Source: Latrodectus hesperus
Taxonomy: Eukaryota; Arthropoda; Arachnida; Araneae; Theridiidae
Direction of reading: 5' to 3'
Assembly: GCA_037975125.1 (NCBI GenBank)
Contig: CM075855.1
Coordinates: forward strand, 108,704,118-108,768,117
Length of the DNA: 64,000 bases
Shown here piece after piece: positions 51,777 through 64,000 of the stretch; positions within the stretch are counted from its first letter, which is position 1, and each line of letters starts with the position of its first letter. The position numbers and the translations under genes were made by a program. A model generated the notes under the pieces. It searched no databases. It was not told the DNA's origin and worked only from the letters and a program-made list of their open reading frames with translations.

Positions 51777-54324
51777 TTTCCTAGGATTTTACCGTGCAGC
51801 GTTATGTAGATTCAATAGAGAAATTAGGGATGTAATACCAGAATAATAGAAATAGTAAGAAGGTAATGCAAAATACAAAAATATTTTAAATCTACAAATC
51901 TGTAAAGTTAATTTAGAATCAAACATTAAAAATTATCTGGACTTGTGGGCTTACTATGTAAAAAAAATTTTAATTTCTTAACCTAAAATCACTTGATGAA
52001 ATTATACCATCGATTATATAGATATAGTTAATAGGGAAAAGGAATTAAATATGAATTTCGGATATATTAAAATGTCTGATGCAAAATTTTCCTGGATGGA
52101 TTGTTCGTCCGGAAAGCAGACATTTAATATAATATTTATTTTTCTTAGATTTCTGCTATGTAGCTAAAGAATTAAAATTTGAATTATGTAATAGTTCAGA
52201 TATGTAAATTCACTTCGTGTAAATTTACTTAAAAATTAATATTCCTAGGCTGTTTCAAATTTGTACACAAATAAAACCTTATAATAATCTTCTTAAGTAA
52301 ATATCAGGAATAAAATTTATTTATGAAAATTATGGCGTCTTATTATACATGCCTGGAAATGACGCAAACATATGGGAAATACAAGAACATACATTACTGT
52401 ATTTATTTACTTATTTATAGATAAATTATTGCATGTCGATTATTCAATTTTTCAAAATTTCCAGAAACGCATTGCGCTTGCGTTAATTAATTTGTTTAAA
52501 AAAATGATTCAAATATAAAACTATTTGTTGGTATTGATGCATTAGAAAGCATTTTTATATTTTAATAAATTTAATTGTCTGTATAGGTGATGATCAAATA
52601 ATGCCCTATAAATTTAAAGAATTATATTTAACAATCGAAAATATTTTACAAAAAAATAAAGATAAAATAAATAATCTGAAATTATTTAAACAAATATACA
52701 CGAAATTAAAGTAATTCGAGTTTAATTTACAATAGATTCATTTTGTTGGGTATGAATTAGTTTTGATTATTTTGAATTGTTTAAGAAAATTATGACGAAG
52801 GAAAATTTTTAAGAAAAATTAAAAATACTAACCTGAACATTTTGAAAAGCAATTTTTTTAAATAATTCATAACAGCATTAGTTTACTTTTTTCAAATTTT
52901 AAAAATTAAAATTCCAGACATCTGATATAATTAAAGTTGTGTTTATGGAGGGCTACATGATATACAAAAGATCTCCAACTTAACTTTTGCAGGAACGGAA
53001 CAAAACAATAAATAAATGAAAGGGAAAACTAGAATTTTAAGTTAATTATATCTCAATATTTTGTATTGCGTTGCATTTGAACTAATGCTGATTTCTTTTC
53101 TGAATAATTTTCTCTGTGCCTCAAAGTTTCAAGCGATAATTATTTTCTTTCAAATCATAAATTGAGTTTGTTTTCAGTTTTTGGTAAAACAGCGGAAAAG
53201 CATTTTTCATCCAAATTGCCTTTGGCGATGGGTAGTAAAAAAAGGTTTTGAGTCAAGAGTCACTCCTTGAAACTGAGATAATAAGCAAAATTAAAAGGGT
53301 AGAGAATAAGAGAAATTTAATTAAAGCTAACAAATGAGGTATTTCTGAATCTTTTAAAGAAAATAACTTGCTTGAAGCTATAAGCATAAAGGAAGATGCA
53401 CTAATGCTCATAAAATATTCGCTTTCGGAAGTTATTTTTCCCTTCCTTATAATTTCCAAAGGATGTCTTTTTTTATTATGATTATTTTATTTTTTTTACA
53501 ATATCAGCATAAAAGAAGCATTTAGATAAAATAAAACTTATTTTGTATTTTGCTTAAACTTCACAAAGAATTAATTTTGTCCAAATTAAATAGCTACTTT
53601 TGATTTTTTTTATATTCTTTGATAAATAGATATGAATGCAATGTTTTTTTACTTGAAAAATTCTATAAAAAATTACTAGATTTTGTTATAAGAAATTTGA
53701 ATTTAATATTTAGTGGAAAAAAGTTACTGGTATTCAATATTTAGTGGACAAATAATTAGATAAAAAAAATTTAGAATTATAATTTTAAAAATAGCATAAC
53801 TGAATTATTATAATGATTGGGCTGATAATTTTAAATAAAAGGTTTTAAAATGGAATTGTGTGTTCTTTGTATTCTCCCTTGACCTGCGAAGTTTAAATTA
53901 TATGCGCAAAAGAGGTATTTCATTAGTTCTGAGCCAAATGCAATCTTACGTTGGAATGAAAGGAATTTGCTAACCTTAAAAGAGAGATTATAAGTAATTG
54001 GCCAAATGGAACATTTGTGGTAGAATCATCATAGCTAAAAGTTCAAAAGATTTAGTATGTCTAATATTACAGGAGTGAGTAAGGTTACGAAATACATACC
54101 TTTGCCGTTGCCCCCAGACTGACTGTTATACTGTTGTACCAGCCTACTTCTCTGTACCTGGCTCAAAGTTGAGATTTACCACTTATGTGGAAGCATACGG
54201 TTGAGAGTCTTCACTAGTTAGAAATAGAAACCAAGAGAAAAACACTTCAATACCTACCATCCCCAAAAATATCATTTCATTCATATTTTTAGCTTTAATT
54301 ATATAAAAACCTTGATATACATTT

Positions 54325-54329
<5 letters not shown>

Positions 54330-54387
<58 letters not shown>
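54330..54387. repeat. (TA)n microsatellite
   Basis: About 29 uninterrupted TA units. Confidence 0.97.
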
Positions 54388-54390
<3 letters not shown>

Positions 54391-54727
54391 GGATCCATTT
54401 ATATCTATCTTTCTTTGAAATTTCTTTCCAGTATTTTTAATGTAATTCTTTTCAATGTATTTTTTTCAATGTATTATTTTCCATTTAATATTTTCAATAT
54501 ATTGTTTTCAATTTAATGTTCTACATTTGGCATTTAATATTTTCAATGTACTATTCTCCATTTGGCATTTTTCATTGTATTTTGTTTCATTATATTTATT
54601 TTATTTTATAATATATACTATTAACTATATCTTAGTAATACAATTCTAGCTGCTTTTGCGCTAAATGTATTGCTAAACTTAAATATTTTATATATTCTTG
54701 TGTTTTTAGTTCTATATCTAACTTTGC

Positions 54728-55065
<338 letters not shown>

Positions 55066-55133
55066 TTGAAAAATAAGGAATTAAAAGATCTCAAATATGT
55101 TAAACTGAATTGATTTTTCCATTTTATTTTCAG

Positions 55134-55193
55134 CAGGAATCAATAAAAGATCTAATAAATGTGTCTAGTCAGCTAGACTCCATAGTGTCATAA
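55134..55193 (+). CDS. Possible alternative terminal exon of the GARNL3-like gene
   Basis: A good acceptor, ATTTTATTTTCAGCAG (tandem NAG-NAG), is followed by an open frame in the phase required after exon 7. It encodes QESIKDLINVSSQLDSIVS and then a TAA stop at 55191-55193. An AATAAA signal occurs at 55517-55522, before exon 8. If used, the protein would retain the Rap-GAP domain and linker but lose CNH. I do not recognise the 19 residues as a conserved segment, and no transcript evidence is available. The exon is a prediction from splice-site quality and phase only. Confidence 0.35.
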   Translation, partial: QESIKDLINVSSQLDSIVS

Positions 55194-55567
55194 AGGCAGA
55201 AACATTTCTATTTTGTATCCACTAAGACTCAATGTCCTTATATAATGATATTTATTACAATTTAACAAAAGCTAAACATAAATCATATTAGAAAAGTTGT
55301 AAGCAAAACAGTAAAATCACAACAGCATCAATAGAATGAGCAAACGAACAATAGCTGGATTTATGTTGAAAGGGTAAATCGACGTTAAAGCTCGATTAAT
55401 CTTTAAAAGTGTGGTGTTGTACGAGGTATTCACTCCATTCAACATTCAGTATTTCATTCAATTGTTGACAATGATTCAATTACAATTTCTTTTTCGAAAC
55501 TATTTTTATCGTATTTAATAAAATCTAAGTATTCGCTTGTTATAAGAAAATAAATTATTTTCTGTAG

Positions 55568-55642
55568 GCTTTGAAGCTGGATACAATAGTTAAAGGAGAT
55601 GCTCCAACTAGTTTGGCAACAACTAGTCTTTTCAAGCGAGAA
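55568..55642 (+). CDS. GARNL3: GARNL3-like gene, exon 8 (entry to CNH domain)
   Basis: The exon follows TTTCTGTAG and comprises 25 full codons reading ALKLDTIVKGDAPTSLATTS then LFKRE, before GTAAGT. It corresponds to ALKLKSIVRGDAPSSLA....KKE in vertebrate GARNL3, just before the CNH beta-propeller begins. Both ends are at phase 0. Confidence 0.92.
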
Positions 55643-57389
55643 GTAAGTATACACATTATTAATAATTAAATTATAATAGTAGTTCTCTGAAATATATATT
55701 ATTTAGTGTTTTAATTTATAAGCTACAGAAACTGAAAACTTGGAAAATGTATGAAAATTTATTATTTATGATATTTGCAATCACTAGAATATATCAAATA
55801 ATTATAGTGATTTAGAAAAAAAATTTTAATGGCTTTTATCCTTCATAAATCTCTTGCTTAATTAATTAGAAATTTAATATTTATCTTATGAAAATTATCC
55901 TACAAGGCAAATAATAGAAAGGCAAAGTTATTTGCATATATTTGTATCATCTTATAATATGCTTAATATATAGATATACACACATAGATAAAACCTCATA
56001 AAAATCATTCTTATGAAATCATGCGATTAATGCATACAGATTTAGACAGACTAATAATTCATTATCAGATAATCAAAACTGAACCCTTGCTGGGTAAAAT
56101 TGATATTTCCATTAAGGAAAAAATATTTGAGCTTTAAAAAGAATATTTTTCTTTAAGGTATGTGTTTTTATACATACATATACGTTATGTTCAATTTGTT
56201 AAGAGCATTATAAAGTGTCATATTTTTACTGTATCAATTTTGTTCCATTTAACCAATCTCTTCAATTCATCTATCATCAGTTTTCAACTCTTTGTAATTT
56301 TAATATCTCTCAAGTCATAACACTTCAGGAATTAGTAATTACAACTTAGCCATGTCATGAACTTCATACAGTGCAAAATACAGCATCGTGTGGTTTCATT
56401 TTTCAGCTAAAATCGACAACTTGCTTACATAATATATTTCAACTTGAATCTTTTTGCTCAAGCAAAATGTTACCCATTTGAAAATGTTCCCATTTTTCAT
56501 CCATGTTTATTTCTTTAGATACTGTCTTACAAATGTATAATTTATGTGAAAATATACAATATATGAAAATACTATACAATTAAGTACTGTCTACAGGTAA
56601 TAAAACAGTTAATCTATATGATATCTCAAATAGGTCTACAAATCAATTTCCGATGCAGAAGAAGGAGCAAAATAAGCGCAATAATACAAACAACTTGGTC
56701 ATTTTACGAAAAGGATCTTCACCCACACGTTGCAATTTAGATTGCTTTTTCTCTTTGTTGCAATGGCATTCAAAAAGAGTTTTTAATGCATTTTTCTCTA
56801 GTTGTTCCACCATTTGGCTCCTTTTGTGTATTTTCCATGTCCTTTGAAGCAGTCATTTTTAACTTCTAATTACATTAATTTTAAAGAGTTTTGTGGTATT
56901 TTTCAGATACATTCAATCTTAATCAAAAATTCCGTGACTGAATAACCTTTTAAGGAACACCTTGTTCTCCCAAGTTCAAAACAATTTCATCTCGCAGCTC
57001 AATTGATCTGAGCTTTATGCATTGAGATTTTAACAACTTTCTCTTAAATACTTTACTGACATTTTAAGTCAAATCAGTGCTAACAGCTAATTGATGGTAA
57101 TATTCCCAGTATGATACATACAACGGTCAAAAGTCACTGATTGTAAAATAACACAAAATATGTCGGATATTTCTTCAAATCAATTCTGAAGCTGTTTATG
57201 TTTGCCTTAAAAGTTTGGTCTATTTGTTTCAAATGACAAATCGATGATAGATAGGTGAATACTTTTAGTATGTTTTAAACAACATGGCTACATTTTGGAA
57301 CATCTTTTCTATGTCAACACGGTAATGCTATCGTTAATGAAGCAACATTGCGACGTGGAGTGACAAAAATAAAACAAGATCTTGTTTAA

Positions 57390-57512
57390 CCAGCTCAAAT
57401 CTCCAACATGAACCAGATAGAATATCTTTGCAATGAGTTGGAACTTGTGTGTCACTCACTCGATCAAGAAACCAAATATTTACTGGAACTTAATAGATAT
57501 ACAGAATGGTAA
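57390..57512 (+). pseudogene. Tc1-type transposase C-terminal relic
   Basis: The frame reads PAQISNMNQIEYLCNELELV, then CHSLDQETKYLLELNRYTEW and a stop. It corresponds to the Tc1-family block PAQSPDMNPIEHLWDELE....EEW around the third catalytic acidic residue. The aspartate of SPD is replaced by Asn, and the flanks are out of frame, so it is a dead fragment. Confidence 0.7.
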
Positions 57513-59087
57513 GACCTGTAACAGATCAAAAAGATACACGGCACGGTATTTTATTACATACTGATTTATTTGTAATGGCCTTCTAATCAATAAACATTTG
57601 AAAGGATCTACACTAATGTTGAACTACTTAATGTATAAACTTTGGTGCATAATCCTTTTTTAATGAGCTGAAGATGTGGCCAGGGCAGAGCTCCATGCCT
57701 TTGGTCCCATATGACTTGTCATTTTTACCTTTTTTTTTTCTTTTTGCACTTGTCACACGACAACAACACTTCTAATGTGTTAAGAATTTATCTAAAATTT
57801 ACTTCAAGGCGCTAGTCTCAGCGGAATGTTTTATTAGCTAAGCTCTTCATATTTACTAACAAATGCTTCAGTGTATTTTCTTTTTTTGTCACATTTTTTC
57901 CGTTGAATTTCTAATAATTACATTTGTTAGATGAAGCTGAATATATGCAATTACGTAAAACATATTCAAAGGCAGTTTTGTTTTTGCCATTAGATTAGTT
58001 GAAAATACTTTCATTAATTAACAATAATTAAATTATAAAAATAAGACATATCTTTAAAAAATATTTAACTAGTTCTGAAACTTCTTCTTTTTTCTAGATA
58101 AATTTTTATATTTATTTTATTTTTAAATTAATAGTTACTTTTAAAACATTTTTAACTTTTATATTACATATTAAATTAATATTTTGAGTTTAGTTTTATA
58201 TGTTAGTTAAAATTTATGTTGAAATTTTGTTATTTTTTGCTTAAAATAAATTTGTTTGTTTATTTCAATTAAAAATATATTCGATAGTGAAATAAATGAA
58301 TAGAATTATTTCACATTGACAAGTTCACTAACATTTCTAAAATCATAAAGTTGTGACTAAAATGTGTAAGTCAAACTTTTGTTAGTGAAGTTTATTGCAT
58401 ATTTATATCCTTTATTCAAGCTGCCAAAGAACAATCCTTGCAGGGTAAGAGTTAATTCAAAAGCATGTTTATTTTCATTAGTAGATTCTTATAGACATAG
58501 ATAATCTAGTTATAGAATATGATGCATTATATGCACATATTTTTTTATTTATATAATGATTTTAGTTTAATTTAAATAAAATGTCAAATTGCTATTTTGA
58601 TTAATTTTTCAAAACAAAATGATATTTATTTCCTTAAATTTATCAAAGAACACAAAAGATAGTTTTAAAAGATAAATCATTTTATAACCATTAATTTTGT
58701 TTTCGTATTTTATTCTAAATGTTTTATTGAAATTCTAAATTTCTGTATGCCTTATGGTAAGAATATTAAATTTCATCTCTAGTGTCGTTTTATTATCTGA
58801 TGTAGAGCAAGTAAGTCGGATTTTGTTCCAGAAACATAGCTACAATATGCGCCTAAATTAAAGTTTTATTCTGTTGAAATAAACATGTTATACCATATAA
58901 ATTTTATATCGAAAATCAAAAAAAGTGCTTTAAAGTTTTTTTACATTAAACTTGTATACTGTTCGGAGATATAATTCCTAGATATATCTAGTATATAACT
59001 CACATACGATAAAAGTCGCAAATATATTTCTCACTTCTATAAATTTCACATGCCAAATTCTAAGAAGTATTCAAAACGCCATTTATA

Positions 59088-59693
59088 CAGTTATCCCCAC
59101 TATAACACGGTATGTAGGCTACACGTTGTAAAAAAGAACGCGTTGCACGAGTTTTCTCTTAAAACGCGCTCATATGACCTCTTATAACACGTTATGTATA
59201 AATGATTCACGTTTAGCATTTCTCGTTAAAGGGAGTTTAAATTGAATATTAAGGAAAAATTATGTTATGAATGAAAAGTGCACGTTTTATTAAAATCAAA
59301 TTAAGAACATTTTAAATATAAGACTTAAACATATGTAACTAAAAAACAGTTCATTTCAAATAAATCAAATAATCCCAAAAACAGTTTTATTAGAAGTTTA
59401 TTCGCTGTAGGAGCTATCTGAAATAATGTTCTACTGACATCATTTTTTAGCAGAATGTTCAGAGATCAATAATATAATTTAATTTTATTTCATAAGAATA
59501 TAATTGATAAAATATGCAAACGTACGCGAAATGGATTGTGAACTGTACAGATCATTATAAAGTAAGCAATACAGAAATATAACGTTAGGAATCAACGAGC
59601 AATATGGGAGAAAACACGGGTTATACAAGGGACATGAAATCGCATTATTTGAAAACGCTTTACAAGAGTACCTGTTATATGGGGGGATTACTG
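59088..59693. mobile_element. pogo/Tigger-like non-autonomous element
   Basis: The left end CAGTTATCCCCACTATAACA and the reverse complement of the right end CAGTAATCCCCCCATATAAC are inverted and directly flanked by TA on both sides. Termini of the type CAGTnnTCCCC with TA duplication are typical of pogo/Tigger elements. The interior (606 bp in total) shows no transposase. Confidence 0.72.
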
Positions 59694-60553
59694 TATATAC
59701 ATTGAAAATATAAGATGAATTAGATGACAGTTAATAATAAATCTCATTAATTACACCAAATCAGTTAAGACTTGAAAAATAAAGAGAAAAGGGGAATTAA
59801 ATTTCATTCTCAATATTGATTTGATTTCTCAAATAAAAATTATTTCAATACAATTTAATTTCGCAAAAATCATAGTTTTGCAAATAATCATCGGAATTAC
59901 CAATCAAAACCAGCTTAATTTCTAATAAGTTGCATTATCTTTTTATTTAGGTTCATTTATCGTTCATACGTGAATCCTCTGAACTGCTATCGAAAATAAA
60001 TTCATTGTCATATCAATGTATTATACTCTAGGAGCCTTAAAATCACAGTTATTTATCATGTAAATCTTTTAAAAGATGTTAATAACTGAAAACTTCAAAT
60101 TACGCTACAAATAAATTTTTGTATTATAAAATATCATTTTTAATCTTTTATCAATTTAAAATATTTTAACAGTATGTAAGAAGTTAACATTTTAATGAAA
60201 TTCCTTTCCTAATGTTTATATAATTATTCCGAATTTTTGAATATTTCACTTCTGCATTCTTTTCAAATGCTACAAGACAGGTCTTATGAACTTTTTTAAT
60301 GTTATATATGAGCATGTTACGTTATACATGGTTTTTTTTCTTATTAATCTTATATTTATTTATAAAAATATTCTTCTGATTTCAACACCTTTAAAGATTA
60401 GTCATCATATTCAAAGAATCTGGGAACAATTTTACTTTATTTTTCTTGATTCCAAAGCATTTCCTATAATATTAAATGTTTTCTAGCAGTTTAGATATCA
60501 AGTATGTAAATTAATTTCCTTAAACAGCTTTGAAACAATCTTTGCATTTTCAG

Positions 60554-60617
60554 CCTTGGGAGCCTCAGTGCTTTTACCCAGATTTTCCACATGAAATTGT
60601 TTGCGGAGACTCTTGGG
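60554..60617 (+). CDS. GARNL3: GARNL3-like gene, exon 9 (CNH domain)
   Basis: After a TTTGCATTTTCAG acceptor the exon reads PWEPQCFYPDFPHEIVCGDS then W, plus one base of a Gly codon before GTGAGT. The family pattern PWEPQCF...FPHE..C.D.WG is matched and marks the beginning of the citron-homology domain, a propeller used for protein interactions. Confidence 0.92.
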
Positions 60618-61129
60618 GTGAGTGTTTCTTATGCAATATGTTGTAATACTCGCATACCTCTGCATTCAGCTTTTGTTAAGAACATCTTAAAGATTTATGT
60701 TATACTGAAATTATATCTATATACTATTTTGTAAAACATGAATAAAATTGAAAAAGATACTTATAAGTTCCCTAACATATATCGCTAACTCTTCAAAATA
60801 TCTTACTAAAAATAAATGTATCAAATATTAATTAGAAAATTTGAGGCTAAATACATTTTATAACAAGAAAGTTTTGTCTTCCTTGAATGGGTTGCTTAAT
60901 TGCAAGAATACATTGCAGGTAAAACACATTTTGAGTTAAAATAATTACAATATCCCCTCCAATGTAATAATAACTGGGCTGCACTTTTAGCAGGCATATT
61001 TAATAATGAGTTTTAATCAGATTTCATTTTGTCAAATATTTACTGCTAAAATCTTTCATTTTTTGTTACAGTATATAATTAAAACTTTCATAATTATACA
61101 AATAAACATATATACATATATAAACTTTT

Positions 61130-61715
61130 GCATAAGCACAACAGCCTTTTGCAAGCCAAGATTGACTCGCAAATCCTCCCCTATTCTGACACTGTAAGGG
61201 GTGACGGTTCGCCATCGATTGACTCACAATACCTTGAGGTCTTTTTCAACATCATTTGGCCATTTTGTGGGTGATCATCCATTTTTTTGTTCCTTCGATC
61301 TTTAAGAAGGTCACCTTTTTGGTAGGCTCAGCATCATACTTTCTGTATCATGGTAGCTATGGTAGATGCTACAGTTTCGCTTAGCCATTACTTTTCCAGT
61401 GAACCACCTCTAGACAAAGTTCGACATTCCAAGCTCCAACAGTCATGTCCGATTTCATACCAGTTCGTCCACGAAGTGTCATTACGAAAGTTTTTCTTTG
61501 AGTTTTCTTAATCGGTCATTTTTTTACGAGGCCGAGTGATTGTCCCTGCACTCAACCCCCAACCTGGAAGACCAGTGTGTTCCTCTTGGTCTGGTGTCTC
61601 CCCTATGACCTGTCTGGTTTGGGTTGACCCTGCCAGGAACCGAAGCTTCCGGAGGCATAGCTCTCAAGATCAAAAAACACAAGCAAACTGCAGCACCACG
61701 ATAAGCTAGAAACAC
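61130..61715 (-). pseudogene. RTE-like LINE fragment, internally deleted
   Basis: The minus strand carries GCTATGCCTCCGGAAGCTTC and GGTCTTCCAGGTTGGGGGTT, leader-like sequence of RTE-type retrotransposons. It then encodes MTVGAWNV, resembling the conserved start of the AP endonuclease domain (GTWNVRTL). A short stretch with KKWMITHK-like codons resembles the ORF end of such elements. The intervening coding region is absent. Assignment to RTE is from motif memory and uncertain. Confidence 0.4.
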
Positions 61716-61722
61716 ACGATGT

Positions 61723-61906
<184 letters not shown>

Positions 61907-62672
61907 CAGGGAAATCTTTTTTTAAAGTGACAGTTTTTGGAACGCCCTGTAGAGCGATCTAATAGCCAAAATGGCACCAAATTTGATATTTAGACTAATC
62001 AAAACATGGGGAAAAAACTCCGTAAAAATTTTTTTAGTTCCAAAACTCGCCGCTAGGGCATTTTGTGGCGCTTTACAATGTGAGAAAGAAAATTACTAAC
62101 ACATACAATCGTACAGTAAAATTATTAAAGTTTATTTACTACATTAACATCCCCGGTGAGGAATTAGACCACATTCAATGTGAGCACCTTTCTCGGAAAT
62201 GATACCGTGCATTCTGTGCGCAACGTTCTCCACAGCCGTACGTATCATATCACGAGGAATATTCCGCACTGTCTTTGTTATGTTTTACTTTAGAATAGAC
62301 AAATTTGATACTCCACCAACATAAACGCACGTTCCGGTAAAGTGAGAGGCATGGCCATTGGAGCTCGTTTACTTCAGCTGAGATTACTTGTGGGATGCTG
62401 TCTACTACTTGCTTTTATAAGCCTCTATTACTGGCACTGTCATTGCACAACATTTTCATTTTTCATTGATACCCATGTTGTAAGCTAATTCTCATTATTG
62501 TAAACTACAACAGCGCCACAAAATGCCCTATCAGCGACTTTTGGAACTATTTTTTTTCACGGAATCCTTTTTCCCATGTTTTGATTAGTCTAAATACCAA
62601 GTTTGGTGTCATTTCGGCTATTAGATCGCGCTACAGGACACTCCAAACACTGTCACTTTAAAAAAGATCACC

Positions 62673-62675
<3 letters not shown>
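61907..62675 (-). mobile_element. Tc1/mariner-type element with about 180-bp TIRs, internally deleted
   Basis: Both ends read CAGGG..ATCTTTTTT then AAAGTGACAG, and the inverted repeat extends about 180 bp inward (through TTAGACTAATCAAAACATGG and GGGCATTTTGTGGCGCT). TA flanks both ends (61905-61906, 62676-62677) and (TA)n arrays lie on both sides. On the minus strand, an open frame begins MAMPLTLPERAFMLVEYQI (start at 62358) and soon stops. Another segment reads TVRNIPRDMIRTAVENVAHR and ends ECGLIPHRGC with a stop at 62144-62146. These look like the N- and C-terminal ends of an IS630-type transposase joined by an internal deletion that removed the catalytic core. Confidence 0.8.

Positions 62676-62748
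<73 letters not shown>
62676..62748. repeat. (TA)n microsatellite right of the mariner-type element
   Basis: A TA array of about 73 bp directly abutting the right end of the element. It was probably one array with 61724-61902 before insertion. Confidence 0.98.
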
Positions 62749-62750
<2 letters not shown>

Positions 62751-63882
62751 CAGAAGTTGCGCAACCAAATGGATAGAAAGCTGGTTGGGTGAAACAATCG
62801 TTTGTTCAACTTATTGGTGAAATTAATACAGAGATTCTGGGATTCTGGCAATATTGGTTCAAAATCAACGGTAGTCGTCATCAGGAAATCAGCAGTCCTA
62901 ATAACTTAAAGTCACAACAGACAGGGAGAGCGGAAATTTTCAATAACGGTATTAAAATAATGGAAATCATCTTCAGCAACTAATCATGTAATCTTCTACA
63001 GAATTTGCAGTTACATCAATCGTTATTCTGTTTATTTCTCACGCCTGGATTCGGTGAAATCTTATTACATAGTTGCTGCATTTGATATACTTGAACTGCA
63101 CTGTTGGAGGTATTATATTCAACTGTTGTACTTGTGTTCCATACACAGTAGCCACAATTATGTGCCAGATTCTTTTAAATCATTGCTCCGATTCTGTTAG
63201 TTTCACATGACGCAGATATCAGCAAAATACTTTGTGAATTGTCACCCATTCTTCTTTGTGATAGCCGGATCATTTTAAAATTGTGGTCACTTTCGGGTAT
63301 ATTTGGAATATAGAAGTTGTTAGGAAATTTTATAATTAATTTCTTAACAATGTTATTCTTCTTTGTAGCATCATCCACTGGCTATTTATATAAAATAATG
63401 AATGGTACATCACAAATAAATTGTCTTCAAACTTGTCAAACTCTCTCATAACCTTATAGATCACCTGTTCTCCTTTCTGCAAGGAACATTTTAGAGGTTA
63501 GAGGGTGATTCCAGTTTTACAGGAATATAGGTAATAATTCTAATAACTTAACAGTTCTTTAGAGTTTCCTCAATACTTCCTTCCGAAGCTTAGTGAATCT
63601 GTTTCTCACCACAAAATACATTGTACCCAGAGAAGAGGTGAACCAACCCATTTTAACCTTCTATTGCAACTGCCAATTAATGAAATAAATCATTCCTTTG
63701 TTCTAAAGTTTCAATCATTTTTTACCATGTACATTCCACATCCATCATTACGAATCATCCTATACATTATGAAAATTAAGTTAATCATGATTATGTTTTC
63801 TTATGAGGTTTTCCTTTGAGAAATGTTTCATTTTATTTTTCAAAAATGATGTTTATTCAAACAATCATGTGTCTCATTCTAG

Positions 63883-63933
63883 GTGATAACAGATTAGTTT
63901 TAGCCACAGAGGATGGAATATTCCTTGTTGAAG
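63883..63933 (+). CDS. GARNL3: GARNL3-like gene, exon 10 (CNH domain, last exon in window)
   Basis: This short exon follows CTCATTCTAG. Its first two bases complete Gly, then it reads DNRLVLATEDGIFLVE and ends with one base of the next codon before GTATTT. It matches the first propeller strands of CNH domains (..LLVSTD.GVLLVD). The rest of the CNH domain must lie downstream of the window. Confidence 0.88.
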
Positions 63934-64000
63934 GTATTTATGACATTCATTTGTAATACAATTGATTTTTTTTTCTTATCTTTAAATGTTTAAAATACTT

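Larger units (their letters stand above)
55643..60553 (+). other. Intron 8-9
   Basis: The intron runs GTAAGT to TTTTCAG. It holds a Tc1 transposase relic (57390-57512) and a pogo-like element (59088-59693). The remaining sequence has no recognised gene. Confidence 0.8.

Noticed and set aside
63175..63378. Minus-strand 67-codon frame MDDATKKNNIVKK...
   Set aside because: It looks somewhat protein-like, but no motif or neighbouring exon could be identified, and it is antisense in an intron. Transcript evidence would be needed.

Overview
This is a window of an AT-rich, intron- and repeat-laden animal genome. It most likely comes from an arthropod, and an arachnid (spider-like) genome would fit the many tRNA-derived SINEs, the very long (TA)n arrays and the roughly 70-75% A+T background. 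The species assignment is inference only. There is no operon structure, and nearly all long open frames are artefacts of (TA)n or of repeats.

Only one protein-coding gene can be supported: a plus-strand, multi-exon orthologue of GARNL3 (GTPase-activating Rap/Ran-GAP domain-like 3). Ten coding exons (99, 104, 112, 46, 107, 116, 105, 75, 64 and 51 nt; 879 nt, about 293 residues) lie between 11012 and 63933. Every junction is phase-compatible. The exons cover the Rap-GAP domain, including the HIGND segment that carries the catalytic Asn thumb, then a basic linker, then the beginning of the citron-homology (CNH) domain. The N-terminal exons lie upstream of the window and most of the CNH domain lies downstream. 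The 19.4-kb intron between exons 3 and 4 has the hallmarks of a minor (U12-type) intron. A possible alternative terminal exon at 55134-55193 would give a GAP-only protein without CNH.

The introns are filled with mobile DNA. 0-11 kb: RNase H and C-terminal relics of a non-LTR retrotransposon, a cluster of three SINEs with a tandem duplication, another SINE, and (TA)n. 11-15.4 kb: a 505-bp (TA)n just after exon 1 and a GC-richer repeat-derived block with a strong hairpin. 15.4-34.9 kb: MITEs, five SINE families, at least seven TA/GT arrays, a 1.2-kb DNA transposon with perfect 27-bp inverted termini and an 8-bp target duplication, a foldback element and a perfect 29-bp palindrome. 34.9-44.8 kb: a branch-point-like minisatellite next to exon 5, SINEs, two MITEs, a hAT-like element and a locus formed by transfer of sequence from 31.9-32.4 kb into another SINE. 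44.9-55.5 kb: three SINE-E copies (two in inverted orientation), a roughly 90-bp minisatellite, a diverged tandem duplication, a small MITE and (TA)n. 55.6-64 kb: a Tc1 transposase relic, a pogo-like element, an RTE-like LINE fragment and an internally deleted mariner-type element lying between two (TA)n arrays.

The most interesting observations are the U12-type intron, the SINE chimera with exchanged target-site duplications, the possible GAP-only alternative exon, the central module shared by three SINE families, and several intact inverted-repeat structures.
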